The notes beneath the pieces were generated by a model that made no database searches, was not told where the DNA came from, and worked only from the letters and a program-made list of their open reading frames with translations. This document shows positions 9,901 through 24,707 of a DNA stretch of 64,000 nt, piece by piece (the first letter of the stretch is position 1; each line of letters starts with the position of its first letter). The stretch is taken from assembly GCA_963210315.1 (NCBI GenBank), contig OY723237.1, positions 1,550,001-1,614,000 on the forward strand, given 5' to 3'. The stretch is from Rhynchopus euleeides (taxonomy: Eukaryota; Euglenozoa; Diplonemea; Diplonemida; Diplonemidae). The position numbers were made by a program, and so were the translations under genes.

Positions 9901-12900
9901 CGGGGCGCCGCTTCGCGGCAGCCCCGCTCTCCGGCGAGCGACTTTGCGGCGCCAGCGGATCCCCCTGCAATCGACAACCATGAGAATGCATCTGAACAGT
10001 CACAGAACCGCGTAACAAAACGTTGACACCCGAAGGAAGGTCAGAAATACCCCCTGGGCGACGTTTTCAAAACCCTAAGGGAAACAGGCCTAAAATGACA
10101 AAAAAACGTTGACACTGAAAAAACGGCCTCCCGACAGGGTCCGACAGGGTCACAGACCCCCATATGACCTATCTGGGACCGATTTTGGGGTCTACAGGCA
10201 CTTTTGAGCACAATGTATATTTCCTGCACCCCGGCCGGAGGCCGAAATTGCACCCGAGTGCAGGTAAAAAAACGGTCCGAGGGCCGGAGGCCCGAGGCCT
10301 TTTTTTACCTGCACGAGGGTGCAATTGAGGCCGATACGGGGTGCAGATGATGGTTTCTTGCAGAACCCAGTCATGTTTTGCACAGCACGACGAACTCGGA
10401 AATTCCTCATATTTGCACTCCAGCTCCCATATTTGCACTCCAGGTCTCATATTTGCACTCCAGGTCCCATATTTGCACTGCGGGTCTCATATTTGCACTG
10501 GTGCAAATATGGGACCTGGAGTGCGTGCAAATAATGACTGGGGGGTGCAAGAATGGATTTTTTGGCGCATCCACCCTGGGCTGACGGTCCGCCCTCTAAT
10601 GAGAGCCATACTGCCGACTTACAGAGGAATCCGCTATCACCGCAAAGTCGCTCTGCCGGTCGCGGGGCGCCGCTTCGCGGCAGCCCCGCTCTCCGGCGAG
10701 CGACTTTGCGGCGCCAGCGGATCCCCCTGCAATCGACAACCATGAGAATGCATCTGAACAGTCACAGAACCGCGTAACAAAACGTTGACACCCGAAGGAA
10801 GGTCAGAAATACCCCCTGGGCGACGTTTTCAAAACCCTAAGGGAAACAGGCCTAAAATGACAAAAAAACGTTGACACTGAAAAAACGGCCTCCCGACAGG
10901 GTCCGACAGGGTCACAGACCCCCATATGACCTATCTGGGACCGATTTTGGGGTCTACAGGCACTTTTGAGCACAATGTATATTTCCTGCACCCCGGCCGG
11001 AGGCCGAAATTGCACCCGAGTGCAGGTAAAAAAACGGTCCGAGGGCCGGAGGCCCGAGGCCTTTTTTTACCTGCACGAGGGTGCAATTGAGGCCGATACG
11101 GGGTGCAGATGATGGTTTCTTGCAGAACCCAGTCATGTTTTGCACAGCACGACGAACTCGGAAATTCCTCATATTTGCACTCCAGCTCCCATATTTGCAC
11201 TCCAGGTCTCATATTTGCACTCCAGGTCCCATATTTGCACTGCGGGTCTCATATTTGCACTGGTGCAAATATGGGACCTGGAGTGCGTGCAAATAATGAC
11301 TGGGGGGTGCAAGAATGGATTTTTTGGCGCATCCACCCTGGGCTGACGGTCCGCCCTCTAATGAGAGCCATACTGCCGACTTACAGAGGAATCCGCTATC
11401 ACCGCAAAGTCGCTCTGCCGGTCGCGGGGCGCCGCTTCGCGGCAGCCCCGCTCTCCGGCGAGCGACTTTGCGGCGCCAGCGGATCCCCCTGCAATCGACA
11501 ACCATGAGAATGCATCTGAACAGTCACAGAACCGCGTAACAAAACGTTGACACCCGAAGGAAGGTCAGAAATACCCCCTGGGCGACGTTTTCAAAACCCT
11601 AAGGGAAACAGGCCTAAAATGACAAAAAAACGTTGACACTGAAAAAACGGCCTCCCGACAGGGTCCGACAGGGTCACAGACCCCCATATGACCTATCTGG
11701 GACCGATTTTGGGGTCTACAGGCACTTTTGAGCACAATGTATATTTCCTGCACCCCGGCCGGAGGCCGAAATTGCACCCGAGTGCAGGTAAAAAAACGGT
11801 CCGAGGGCCGGAGGCCCGAGGCCTTTTTTTACCTGCACGAGGGTGCAATTGAGGCCGATACGGGGTGCAGATGATGGTTTCTTGCAGAACCCAGTCATGT
11901 TTTGCACAGCACGACGAACTCGGAAATTCCTCATATTTGCACTCCAGCTCCCATATTTGCACTCCAGGTCTCATATTTGCACTCCAGGTCCCATATTTGC
12001 ACTGCGGGTCTCATATTTGCACTGGTGCAAATATGGGACCTGGAGTGCGTGCAAATAATGACTGGGGGGTGCAAGAATGGATTTTTTGGCGCATCCACCC
12101 TGGGCTGACGGTCCGCCCTCTAATGAGAGCCATACTGCCGACTTACAGAGGAATCCGCTATCACCGCAAAGTCGCTCTGCCGGTCGCGGGGCGCCGCTTC
12201 GCGGCAGCCCCGCTCTCCGGCGAGCGACTTTGCGGCGCCAGCGGATCCCCCTGCAATCGACAACCATGAGAATGCATCTGAACAGTCACAGAACCGCGTA
12301 ACAAAACGTTGACACCCGAAGGAAGGTCAGAAATACCCCCTGGGCGACGTTTTCAAAACCCTAAGGGAAACAGGCCTAAAATGACAAAAAAACGTTGACA
12401 CTGAAAAAACGGCCTCCCGACAGGGTCCGACAGGGTCACAGACCCCCATATGACCTATCTGGGACCGATTTTGGGGTCTACAGGCACTTTTGAGCACAAT
12501 GTATATTTCCTGCACCCCGGCCGGAGGCCGAAATTGCACCCGAGTGCAGGTAAAAAAACGGTCCGAGGGCCGGAGGCCCGAGGCCTTTTTTTACCTGCAC
12601 GAGGGTGCAATTGAGGCCGATACGGGGTGCAGATGATGGTTTCTTGCAGAACCCAGTCATGTTTTGCACAGCACGACGAACTCGGAAATTCCTCATATTT
12701 GCACTCCAGCTCCCATATTTGCACTCCAGGTCTCATATTTGCACTCCAGGTCCCATATTTGCACTGCGGGTCTCATATTTGCACTGGTGCAAATATGGGA
12801 CCTGGAGTGCGTGCAAATAATGACTGGGGGGTGCAAGAATGGATTTTTTGGCGCATCCACCCTGGGCTGACGGTCCGCCCTCTAATGAGAGCCATACTGC

Positions 12901-15900
12901 CGACTTACAGAGGAATCCGCTATCACCGCAAAGTCGCTCTGCCGGTCGCGGGGCGCCGCTTCGCGGCAGCCCCGCTCTCCGGCGAGCGACTTTGCGGCGC
13001 CAGCGGATCCCCCTGCAATCGACAACCATGAGAATGCATCTGAACAGTCACAGAACCGCGTAACAAAACGTTGACACCCGAAGGAAGGTCAGAAATACCC
13101 CCTGGGCGACGTTTTCAAAACCCTAAGGGAAACAGGCCTAAAATGACAAAAAAACGTTGACACTGAAAAAACGGCCTCCCGACAGGGTCCGACAGGGTCA
13201 CAGACCCCCATATGACCTATCTGGGACCGATTTTGGGGTCTACAGGCACTTTTGAGCACAATGTATATTTCCTGCACCCCGGCCGGAGGCCGAAATTGCA
13301 CCCGAGTGCAGGTAAAAAAACGGTCCGAGGGCCGGAGGCCCGAGGCCTTTTTTTACCTGCACGAGGGTGCAATTGAGGCCGATACGGGGTGCAGATGATG
13401 GTTTCTTGCAGAACCCAGTCATGTTTTGCACAGCACGACGAACTCGGAAATTCCTCATATTTGCACTCCAGCTCCCATATTTGCACTCCAGGTCTCATAT
13501 TTGCACTCCAGGTCCCATATTTGCACTGCGGGTCTCATATTTGCACTGGTGCAAATATGGGACCTGGAGTGCGTGCAAATAATGACTGGGGGGTGCAAGA
13601 ATGGATTTTTTGGCGCATCCACCCTGGGCTGACGGTCCGCCCTCTAATGAGAGCCATACTGCCGACTTACAGAGGAATCCGCTATCACCGCAAAGTCGCT
13701 CTGCCGGTCGCGGGGCGCCGCTTCGCGGCAGCCCCGCTCTCCGGCGAGCGACTTTGCGGCGCCAGCGGATCCCCCTGCAATCGACAACCATGAGAATGCA
13801 TCTGAACAGTCACAGAACCGCGTAACAAAACGTTGACACCCGAAGGAAGGTCAGAAATACCCCCTGGGCGACGTTTTCAAAACCCTAAGGGAAACAGGCC
13901 TAAAATGACAAAAAAACGTTGACACTGAAAAAACGGCCTCCCGACAGGGTCCGACAGGGTCACAGACCCCCATATGACCTATCTGGGACCGATTTTGGGG
14001 TCTACAGGCACTTTTGAGCACAATGTATATTTCCTGCACCCCGGCCGGAGGCCGAAATTGCACCCGAGTGCAGGTAAAAAAACGGTCCGAGGGCCGGAGG
14101 CCCGAGGCCTTTTTTTACCTGCACGAGGGTGCAATTGAGGCCGATACGGGGTGCAGATGATGGTTTCTTGCAGAACCCAGTCATGTTTTGCACAGCACGA
14201 CGAACTCGGAAATTCCTCATATTTGCACTCCAGCTCCCATATTTGCACTCCAGGTCTCATATTTGCACTCCAGGTCCCATATTTGCACTGCGGGTCTCAT
14301 ATTTGCACTGGTGCAAATATGGGACCTGGAGTGCGTGCAAATAATGACTGGGGGGTGCAAGAATGGATTTTTTGGCGCATCCACCCTGGGCTGACGGTCC
14401 GCCCTCTAATGAGAGCCATACTGCCGACTTACAGAGGAATCCGCTATCACCGCAAAGTCGCTCTGCCGGTCGCGGGGCGCCGCTTCGCGGCAGCCCCGCT
14501 CTCCGGCGAGCGACTTTGCGGCGCCAGCGGATCCCCCTGCAATCGACAACCATGAGAATGCATCTGAACAGTCACAGAACCGCGTAACAAAACGTTGACA
14601 CCCGAAGGAAGGTCAGAAATACCCCCTGGGCGACGTTTTCAAAACCCTAAGGGAAACAGGCCTAAAATGACAAAAAAACGTTGACACTGAAAAAACGGCC
14701 TCCCGACAGGGTCCGACAGGGTCACAGACCCCCATATGACCTATCTGGGACCGATTTTGGGGTCTACAGGCACTTTTGAGCACAATGTATATTTCCTGCA
14801 CCCCGGCCGGAGGCCGAAATTGCACCCGAGTGCAGGTAAAAAAACGGTCCGAGGGCCGGAGGCCCGAGGCCTTTTTTTACCTGCACGAGGGTGCAATTGA
14901 GGCCGATACGGGGTGCAGATGATGGTTTCTTGCAGAACCCAGTCATGTTTTGCACAGCACGACGAACTCGGAAATTCCTCATATTTGCACTCCAGCTCCC
15001 ATATTTGCACTCCAGGTCTCATATTTGCACTCCAGGTCCCATATTTGCACTGCGGGTCTCATATTTGCACTGGTGCAAATATGGGACCTGGAGTGCGTGC
15101 AAATAATGACTGGGGGGTGCAAGAATGGATTTTTTGGCGCATCCACCCTGGGCTGACGGTCCGCCCTCTAATGAGAGCCATACTGCCGACTTACAGAGGA
15201 ATCCGCTATCACCGCAAAGTCGCTCTGCCGGTCGCGGGGCGCCGCTTCGCGGCAGCCCCGCTCTCCGGCGAGCGACTTTGCGGCGCCAGCGGATCCCCCT
15301 GCAATCGACAACCATGAGAATGCATCTGAACAGTCACAGAACCGCGTAACAAAACGTTGACACCCGAAGGAAGGTCAGAAATACCCCCTGGGCGACGTTT
15401 TCAAAACCCTAAGGGAAACAGGCCTAAAATGACAAAAAAACGTTGACACTGAAAAAACGGCCTCCCGACAGGGTCCGACAGGGTCACAGACCCCCATATG
15501 ACCTATCTGGGACCGATTTTGGGGTCTACAGGCACTTTTGAGCACAATGTATATTTCCTGCACCCCGGCCGGAGGCCGAAATTGCACCCGAGTGCAGGTA
15601 AAAAAACGGTCCGAGGGCCGGAGGCCCGAGGCCTTTTTTTACCTGCACGAGGGTGCAATTGAGGCCGATACGGGGTGCAGATGATGGTTTCTTGCAGAAC
15701 CCAGTCATGTTTTGCACAGCACGACGAACTCGGAAATTCCTCATATTTGCACTCCAGCTCCCATATTTGCACTCCAGGTCTCATATTTGCACTCCAGGTC
15801 CCATATTTGCACTGCGGGTCTCATATTTGCACTGGTGCAAATATGGGACCTGGAGTGCGTGCAAATAATGACTGGGGGGTGCAAGAATGGATTTTTTGGC

Positions 15901-18900
15901 GCATCCACCCTGGGCTGACGGTCCGCCCTCTAATGAGAGCCATACTGCCGACTTACAGAGGAATCCGCTATCACCGCAAAGTCGCTCTGCCGGTCGCGGG
16001 GCGCCGCTTCGCGGCAGCCCCGCTCTCCGGCGAGCGACTTTGCGGCGCCAGCGGATCCCCCTGCAATCGACAACCATGAGAATGCATCTGAACAGTCACA
16101 GAACCGCGTAACAAAACGTTGACACCCGAAGGAAGGTCAGAAATACCCCCTGGGCGACGTTTTCAAAACCCTAAGGGAAACAGGCCTAAAATGACAAAAA
16201 AACGTTGACACTGAAAAAACGGCCTCCCGACAGGGTCCGACAGGGTCACAGACCCCCATATGACCTATCTGGGACCGATTTTGGGGTCTACAGGCACTTT
16301 TGAGCACAATGTATATTTCCTGCACCCCGGCCGGAGGCCGAAATTGCACCCGAGTGCAGGTAAAAAAACGGTCCGAGGGCCGGAGGCCCGAGGCCTTTTT
16401 TTACCTGCACGAGGGTGCAATTGAGGCCGATACGGGGTGCAGATGATGGTTTCTTGCAGAACCCAGTCATGTTTTGCACAGCACGACGAACTCGGAAATT
16501 CCTCATATTTGCACTCCAGCTCCCATATTTGCACTCCAGGTCTCATATTTGCACTCCAGGTCCCATATTTGCACTGCGGGTCTCATATTTGCACTGGTGC
16601 AAATATGGGACCTGGAGTGCGTGCAAATAATGACTGGGGGGTGCAAGAATGGATTTTTTGGCGCATCCACCCTGGGCTGACGGTCCGCCCTCTAATGAGA
16701 GCCATACTGCCGACTTACAGAGGAATCCGCTATCACCGCAAAGTCGCTCTGCCGGTCGCGGGGCGCCGCTTCGCGGCAGCCCCGCTCTCCGGCGAGCGAC
16801 TTTGCGGCGCCAGCGGATCCCCCTGCAATCGACAACCATGAGAATGCATCTGAACAGTCACAGAACCGCGTAACAAAACGTTGACACCCGAAGGAAGGTC
16901 AGAAATACCCCCTGGGCGACGTTTTCAAAACCCTAAGGGAAACAGGCCTAAAATGACAAAAAAACGTTGACACTGAAAAAACGGCCTCCCGACAGGGTCC
17001 GACAGGGTCACAGACCCCCATATGACCTATCTGGGACCGATTTTGGGGTCTACAGGCACTTTTGAGCACAATGTATATTTCCTGCACCCCGGCCGGAGGC
17101 CGAAATTGCACCCGAGTGCAGGTAAAAAAACGGTCCGAGGGCCGGAGGCCCGAGGCCTTTTTTTACCTGCACGAGGGTGCAATTGAGGCCGATACGGGGT
17201 GCAGATGATGGTTTCTTGCAGAACCCAGTCATGTTTTGCACAGCACGACGAACTCGGAAATTCCTCATATTTGCACTCCAGCTCCCATATTTGCACTCCA
17301 GGTCTCATATTTGCACTCCAGGTCCCATATTTGCACTGCGGGTCTCATATTTGCACTGGTGCAAATATGGGACCTGGAGTGCGTGCAAATAATGACTGGG
17401 GGGTGCAAGAATGGATTTTTTGGCGCATCCACCCTGGGCTGACGGTCCGCCCTCTAATGAGAGCCATACTGCCGACTTACAGAGGAATCCGCTATCACCG
17501 CAAAGTCGCTCTGCCGGTCGCGGGGCGCCGCTTCGCGGCAGCCCCGCTCTCCGGCGAGCGACTTTGCGGCGCCAGCGGATCCCCCTGCAATCGACAACCA
17601 TGAGAATGCATCTGAACAGTCACAGAACCGCGTAACAAAACGTTGACACCCGAAGGAAGGTCAGAAATACCCCCTGGGCGACGTTTTCAAAACCCTAAGG
17701 GAAACAGGCCTAAAATGACAAAAAAACGTTGACACTGAAAAAACGGCCTCCCGACAGGGTCCGACAGGGTCACAGACCCCCATATGACCTATCTGGGACC
17801 GATTTTGGGGTCTACAGGCACTTTTGAGCACAATGTATATTTCCTGCACCCCGGCCGGAGGCCGAAATTGCACCCGAGTGCAGGTAAAAAAACGGTCCGA
17901 GGGCCGGAGGCCCGAGGCCTTTTTTTACCTGCACGAGGGTGCAATTGAGGCCGATACGGGGTGCAGATGATGGTTTCTTGCAGAACCCAGTCATGTTTTG
18001 CACAGCACGACGAACTCGGAAATTCCTCATATTTGCACTCCAGCTCCCATATTTGCACTCCAGGTCTCATATTTGCACTCCAGGTCCCATATTTGCACTG
18101 CGGGTCTCATATTTGCACTGGTGCAAATATGGGACCTGGAGTGCGTGCAAATAATGACTGGGGGGTGCAAGAATGGATTTTTTGGCGCATCCACCCTGGG
18201 CTGACGGTCCGCCCTCTAATGAGAGCCATACTGCCGACTTACAGAGGAATCCGCTATCACCGCAAAGTCGCTCTGCCGGTCGCGGGGCGCCGCTTCGCGG
18301 CAGCCCCGCTCTCCGGCGAGCGACTTTGCGGCGCCAGCGGATCCCCCTGCAATCGACAACCATGAGAATGCATCTGAACAGTCACAGAACCGCGTAACAA
18401 AACGTTGACACCCGAAGGAAGGTCAGAAATACCCCCTGGGCGACGTTTTCAAAACCCTAAGGGAAACAGGCCTAAAATGACAAAAAAACGTTGACACTGA
18501 AAAAACGGCCTCCCGACAGGGTCCGACAGGGTCACAGACCCCCATATGACCTATCTGGGACCGATTTTGGGGTCTACAGGCACTTTTGAGCACAATGTAT
18601 ATTTCCTGCACCCCGGCCGGAGGCCGAAATTGCACCCGAGTGCAGGTAAAAAAACGGTCCGAGGGCCGGAGGCCCGAGGCCTTTTTTTACCTGCACGAGG
18701 GTGCAATTGAGGCCGATACGGGGTGCAGATGATGGTTTCTTGCAGAACCCAGTCATGTTTTGCACAGCACGACGAACTCGGAAATTCCTCATATTTGCAC
18801 TCCAGCTCCCATATTTGCACTCCAGGTCTCATATTTGCACTCCAGGTCCCATATTTGCACTGCGGGTCTCATATTTGCACTGGTGCAAATATGGGACCTG

Positions 18901-21900
18901 GAGTGCGTGCAAATAATGACTGGGGGGTGCAAGAATGGATTTTTTGGCGCATCCACCCTGGGCTGACGGTCCGCCCTCTAATGAGAGCCATACTGCCGAC
19001 TTACAGAGGAATCCGCTATCACCGCAAAGTCGCTCTGCCGGTCGCGGGGCGCCGCTTCGCGGCAGCCCCGCTCTCCGGCGAGCGACTTTGCGGCGCCAGC
19101 GGATCCCCCTGCAATCGACAACCATGAGAATGCATCTGAACAGTCACAGAACCGCGTAACAAAACGTTGACACCCGAAGGAAGGTCAGAAATACCCCCTG
19201 GGCGACGTTTTCAAAACCCTAAGGGAAACAGGCCTAAAATGACAAAAAAACGTTGACACTGAAAAAACGGCCTCCCGACAGGGTCCGACAGGGTCACAGA
19301 CCCCCATATGACCTATCTGGGACCGATTTTGGGGTCTACAGGCACTTTTGAGCACAATGTATATTTCCTGCACCCCGGCCGGAGGCCGAAATTGCACCCG
19401 AGTGCAGGTAAAAAAACGGTCCGAGGGCCGGAGGCCCGAGGCCTTTTTTTACCTGCACGAGGGTGCAATTGAGGCCGATACGGGGTGCAGATGATGGTTT
19501 CTTGCAGAACCCAGTCATGTTTTGCACAGCACGACGAACTCGGAAATTCCTCATATTTGCACTCCAGCTCCCATATTTGCACTCCAGGTCTCATATTTGC
19601 ACTCCAGGTCCCATATTTGCACTGCGGGTCTCATATTTGCACTGGTGCAAATATGGGACCTGGAGTGCGTGCAAATAATGACTGGGGGGTGCAAGAATGG
19701 ATTTTTTGGCGCATCCACCCTGGGCTGACGGTCCGCCCTCTAATGAGAGCCATACTGCCGACTTACAGAGGAATCCGCTATCACCGCAAAGTCGCTCTGC
19801 CGGTCGCGGGGCGCCGCTTCGCGGCAGCCCCGCTCTCCGGCGAGCGACTTTGCGGCGCCAGCGGATCCCCCTGCAATCGACAACCATGAGAATGCATCTG
19901 AACAGTCACAGAACCGCGTAACAAAACGTTGACACCCGAAGGAAGGTCAGAAATACCCCCTGGGCGACGTTTTCAAAACCCTAAGGGAAACAGGCCTAAA
20001 ATGACAAAAAAACGTTGACACTGAAAAAACGGCCTCCCGACAGGGTCCGACAGGGTCACAGACCCCCATATGACCTATCTGGGACCGATTTTGGGGTCTA
20101 CAGGCACTTTTGAGCACAATGTATATTTCCTGCACCCCGGCCGGAGGCCGAAATTGCACCCGAGTGCAGGTAAAAAAACGGTCCGAGGGCCGGAGGCCCG
20201 AGGCCTTTTTTTACCTGCACGAGGGTGCAATTGAGGCCGATACGGGGTGCAGATGATGGTTTCTTGCAGAACCCAGTCATGTTTTGCACAGCACGACGAA
20301 CTCGGAAATTCCTCATATTTGCACTCCAGCTCCCATATTTGCACTCCAGGTCTCATATTTGCACTCCAGGTCCCATATTTGCACTGCGGGTCTCATATTT
20401 GCACTGGTGCAAATATGGGACCTGGAGTGCGTGCAAATAATGACTGGGGGGTGCAAGAATGGATTTTTTGGCGCATCCACCCTGGGCTGACGGTCCGCCC
20501 TCTAATGAGAGCCATACTGCCGACTTACAGAGGAATCCGCTATCACCGCAAAGTCGCTCTGCCGGTCGCGGGGCGCCGCTTCGCGGCAGCCCCGCTCTCC
20601 GGCGAGCGACTTTGCGGCGCCAGCGGATCCCCCTGCAATCGACAACCATGAGAATGCATCTGAACAGTCACAGAACCGCGTAACAAAACGTTGACACCCG
20701 AAGGAAGGTCAGAAATACCCCCTGGGCGACGTTTTCAAAACCCTAAGGGAAACAGGCCTAAAATGACAAAAAAACGTTGACACTGAAAAAACGGCCTCCC
20801 GACAGGGTCCGACAGGGTCACAGACCCCCATATGACCTATCTGGGACCGATTTTGGGGTCTACAGGCACTTTTGAGCACAATGTATATTTCCTGCACCCC
20901 GGCCGGAGGCCGAAATTGCACCCGAGTGCAGGTAAAAAAACGGTCCGAGGGCCGGAGGCCCGAGGCCTTTTTTTACCTGCACGAGGGTGCAATTGAGGCC
21001 GATACGGGGTGCAGATGATGGTTTCTTGCAGAACCCAGTCATGTTTTGCACAGCACGACGAACTCGGAAATTCCTCATATTTGCACTCCAGCTCCCATAT
21101 TTGCACTCCAGGTCTCATATTTGCACTCCAGGTCCCATATTTGCACTGCGGGTCTCATATTTGCACTGGTGCAAATATGGGACCTGGAGTGCGTGCAAAT
21201 AATGACTGGGGGGTGCAAGAATGGATTTTTTGGCGCATCCACCCTGGGCTGACGGTCCGCCCTCTAATGAGAGCCATACTGCCGACTTACAGAGGAATCC
21301 GCTATCACCGCAAAGTCGCTCTGCCGGTCGCGGGGCGCCGCTTCGCGGCAGCCCCGCTCTCCGGCGAGCGACTTTGCGGCGCCAGCGGATCCCCCTGCAA
21401 TCGACAACCATGAGAATGCATCTGAACAGTCACAGAACCGCGTAACAAAACGTTGACACCCGAAGGAAGGTCAGAAATACCCCCTGGGCGACGTTTTCAA
21501 AACCCTAAGGGAAACAGGCCTAAAATGACAAAAAAACGTTGACACTGAAAAAACGGCCTCCCGACAGGGTCCGACAGGGTCACAGACCCCCATATGACCT
21601 ATCTGGGACCGATTTTGGGGTCTACAGGCACTTTTGAGCACAATGTATATTTCCTGCACCCCGGCCGGAGGCCGAAATTGCACCCGAGTGCAGGTAAAAA
21701 AACGGTCCGAGGGCCGGAGGCCCGAGGCCTTTTTTTACCTGCACGAGGGTGCAATTGAGGCCGATACGGGGTGCAGATGATGGTTTCTTGCAGAACCCAG
21801 TCATGTTTTGCACAGCACGACGAACTCGGAAATTCCTCATATTTGCACTCCAGCTCCCATATTTGCACTCCAGGTCTCATATTTGCACTCCAGGTCCCAT

Positions 21901-23952
21901 ATTTGCACTGCGGGTCTCATATTTGCACTGGTGCAAATATGGGACCTGGAGTGCGTGCAAATAATGACTGGGGGGTGCAAGAATGGATTTTTTGGCGCAT
22001 CCACCCTGGGCTGACGGTCCGCCCTCTAATGAGAGCCATACTGCCGACTTACAGAGGAATCCGCTATCACCGCAAAGTCGCTCTGCCGGTCGCGGGGCGC
22101 CGCTTCGCGGCAGCCCCGCTCTCCGGCGAGCGACTTTGCGGCGCCAGCGGATCCCCCTGCAATCGACAACCATGAGAATGCATCTGAACAGTCACAGAAC
22201 CGCGTAACAAAACGTTGACACCCGAAGGAAGGTCAGAAATACCCCCTGGGCGACGTTTTCAAAACCCTAAGGGAAACAGGCCTAAAATGACAAAAAAACG
22301 TTGACACTGAAAAAACGGCCTCCCGACAGGGTCCGACAGGGTCACAGACCCCCATATGACCTATCTGGGACCGATTTTGGGGTCTACAGGCACTTTTGAG
22401 CACAATGTATATTTCCTGCACCCCGGCCGGAGGCCGAAATTGCACCCGAGTGCAGGTAAAAAAACGGTCCGAGGGCCGGAGGCCCGAGGCCTTTTTTTAC
22501 CTGCACGAGGGTGCAATTGAGGCCGATACGGGGTGCAGATGATGGTTTCTTGCAGAACCCAGTCATGTTTTGCACAGCACGACGAACTCGGAAATTCCTC
22601 ATATTTGCACTCCAGCTCCCATATTTGCACTCCAGGTCTCATATTTGCACTCCAGGTCCCATATTTGCACTGCGGGTCTCATATTTGCACTGGTGCAAAT
22701 ATGGGACCTGGAGTGCGTGCAAATAATGACTGGGGGGTGCAAGAATGGATTTTTTGGCGCATCCACCCTGGGCTGACGGTCCGCCCTCTAATGAGAGCCA
22801 TACTGCCGACTTACAGAGGAATCCGCTATCACCGCAAAGTCGCTCTGCCGGTCGCGGGGCGCCGCTTCGCGGCAGCCCCGCTCTCCGGCGAGCGACTTTG
22901 CGGCGCCAGCGGATCCCCCTGCAATCGACAACCATGAGAATGCATCTGAACAGTCACAGAACCGCGTAACAAAACGTTGACACCCGAAGGAAGGTCAGAA
23001 ATACCCCCTGGGCGACGTTTTCAAAACCCTAAGGGAAACAGGCCTAAAATGACAAAAAAACGTTGACACTGAAAAAACGGCCTCCCGACAGGGTCCGACA
23101 GGGTCACAGACCCCCATATGACCTATCTGGGACCGATTTTGGGGTCTACAGGCACTTTTGAGCACAATGTATATTTCCTGCACCCCGGCCGGAGGCCGAA
23201 ATTGCACCCGAGTGCAGGTAAAAAAACGGTCCGAGGGCCGGAGGCCCGAGGCCTTTTTTTACCTGCACGAGGGTGCAATTGAGGCCGATACGGGGTGCAG
23301 ATGATGGTTTCTTGCAGAACCCAGTCATGTTTTGCACAGCACGACGAACTCGGAAATTCCTCATATTTGCACTCCAGCTCCCATATTTGCACTCCAGGTC
23401 TCATATTTGCACTCCAGGTCCCATATTTGCACTGCGGGTCTCATATTTGCACTGGTGCAAATATGGGACCTGGAGTGCGTGCAAATAATGACTGGGGGGT
23501 GCAAGAATGGATTTTTTGGCGCATCCACCCTGGGCTGACGGTCCGCCCTCTAATGAGAGCCATACTGCCGACTTACAGAGGAATCCGCTATCACCGCAAA
23601 GTCGCTCTGCCGGTCGCGGGGCGCCGCTTCGCGGCAGCCCCGCTCTCCGGCGAGCGACTTTGCGGCGCCAGCGGATCCCCCTGCAATCGACAACCATGAG
23701 AATGCATCTGAACAGTCACAGAACCGCGTAACAAAACGTTGACACCCGAAGGAAGGTCAGAAATACCCCCTGGGCGACGTTTTCAAAACCCTAAGGGAAA
23801 CAGGCCTAAAATGACAAAAAAACGTTGACACTGAAAAAACGGCCTCCCGACAGGGTCCGACAGGGTCACAGACCCCCATATGACCTATCTGGGACCGATT
23901 TTGGGGTCTACAGGCACTTTTGAGCACAATGTATATTTCCTGCACCCCGGCC
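6821..23952. repeat. 762-bp satellite array (17 kb)
   Basis: Tandem direct repeat. Phasing on one internal landmark gives starts at 7013, 7755, 8517 and so on to 23757: one 742-bp unit, then 21 units of exactly 762 bp, then a partial unit that stops at 23952. The 742-bp unit lacks one 20-base subrepeat (CATATTTGCACTCCAGGTCC type). All 762-bp units read as identical where I compared them. Each unit contains an 81-bp imperfect palindrome (7218-7298 in unit 1, arms TTGCACCC and TGCAGGTAAAAAAA), a run of 20-base subrepeats followed by an inverted copy, and a 108-bp fold-back (7574-7681). Short frames repeat in every unit on both strands, but nothing suggests coding. The right end is cut mid-unit against the 10-kb duplication. 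Confidence 0.98.
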
Positions 23953-24553
23953 GCAGCAGGGCGAAGAGGGGATGGTGCTTGATTGATTCATCCAAGCAAA
24001 GAACGATTCTCTCAGAGGAACAGAGCTGAGAGGCAACAGGTTTCTCAAAAGAAACCTGCGGATCATAGGGGCAGATCAAGCTTGCTTGTGGTTGTGACAG
24101 CAGAAGAAAATACGGGCTGCCGGAGTCCAGTGGTTCAGCCGAAACTGCGGAGTAGGTATATCCCACGACGAAACACACCTGTTTTCGTTTCCTCTCCTCT
24201 CCATTTGTTTTGTTACGCACACGACCTTCGCGCGGAAAGTGTCATTCAGCTCTGCCAAACGTGCTCTACACACCACCCCCTTCATCAGGCAAGTGGGTTT
24301 GTAAGTGTGTGTGGAAGCGTCAACGCACCAAACAAAGTATCAAACAGTAGAGAAGGAGCGGCAGAGTTGAAGTGACACTTTGGGGTGTTCTCGAGAGAGA
24401 ATACAGATTTGCGTTCGAGTTCTAAACTGAATACGAGATGCCCCTTTCCCACCCCACCCCACCCCCCACCCCTGCCTGCCGGAGCGCCCCATTTTTTTCA
24501 ACACAAAAAAGAGACAAATTTTCTTACCTGTCACCCCCCCCCCCCCCACCCCG

Positions 24554-24658
24554 AGACATATCTGGTGTAGTGACTACAAAAAGGACTAACATTGCGAGAA
24601 GGTGCTGGGAGATTTACTTTTCCATTCCCTCTCGACGATCAACCCCCCCCCCCCCCCA
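24554..24658 (+). repeat. Partial 138-bp repeat upstream of gene 1
   Basis: Carries the ATATCTGGTGTAGTGACTAC core, then GGACTAACATTGC, TTTTCCATTCCCTCTCGACG and a poly-C run, exactly as in the 138-bp arrays at 31525, 42156 and 51918. It ends 115 bp before the gene 1 ATG, so it may be promoter or leader DNA from which the array grew. The poly-C length varies between unit copies. Confidence 0.8.
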
Positions 24659-24707
24659 CCCCATTTCCTGCCCACACAGTACAACAACACAACACAGGCC
24701 GGAAACC

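Noticed and set aside
7013-23945. Repeated short frames in the 762-bp satellite on both strands
   Set aside because: They recur in every unit in several overlapping frames, cross palindromes, and have no recognisable domain.
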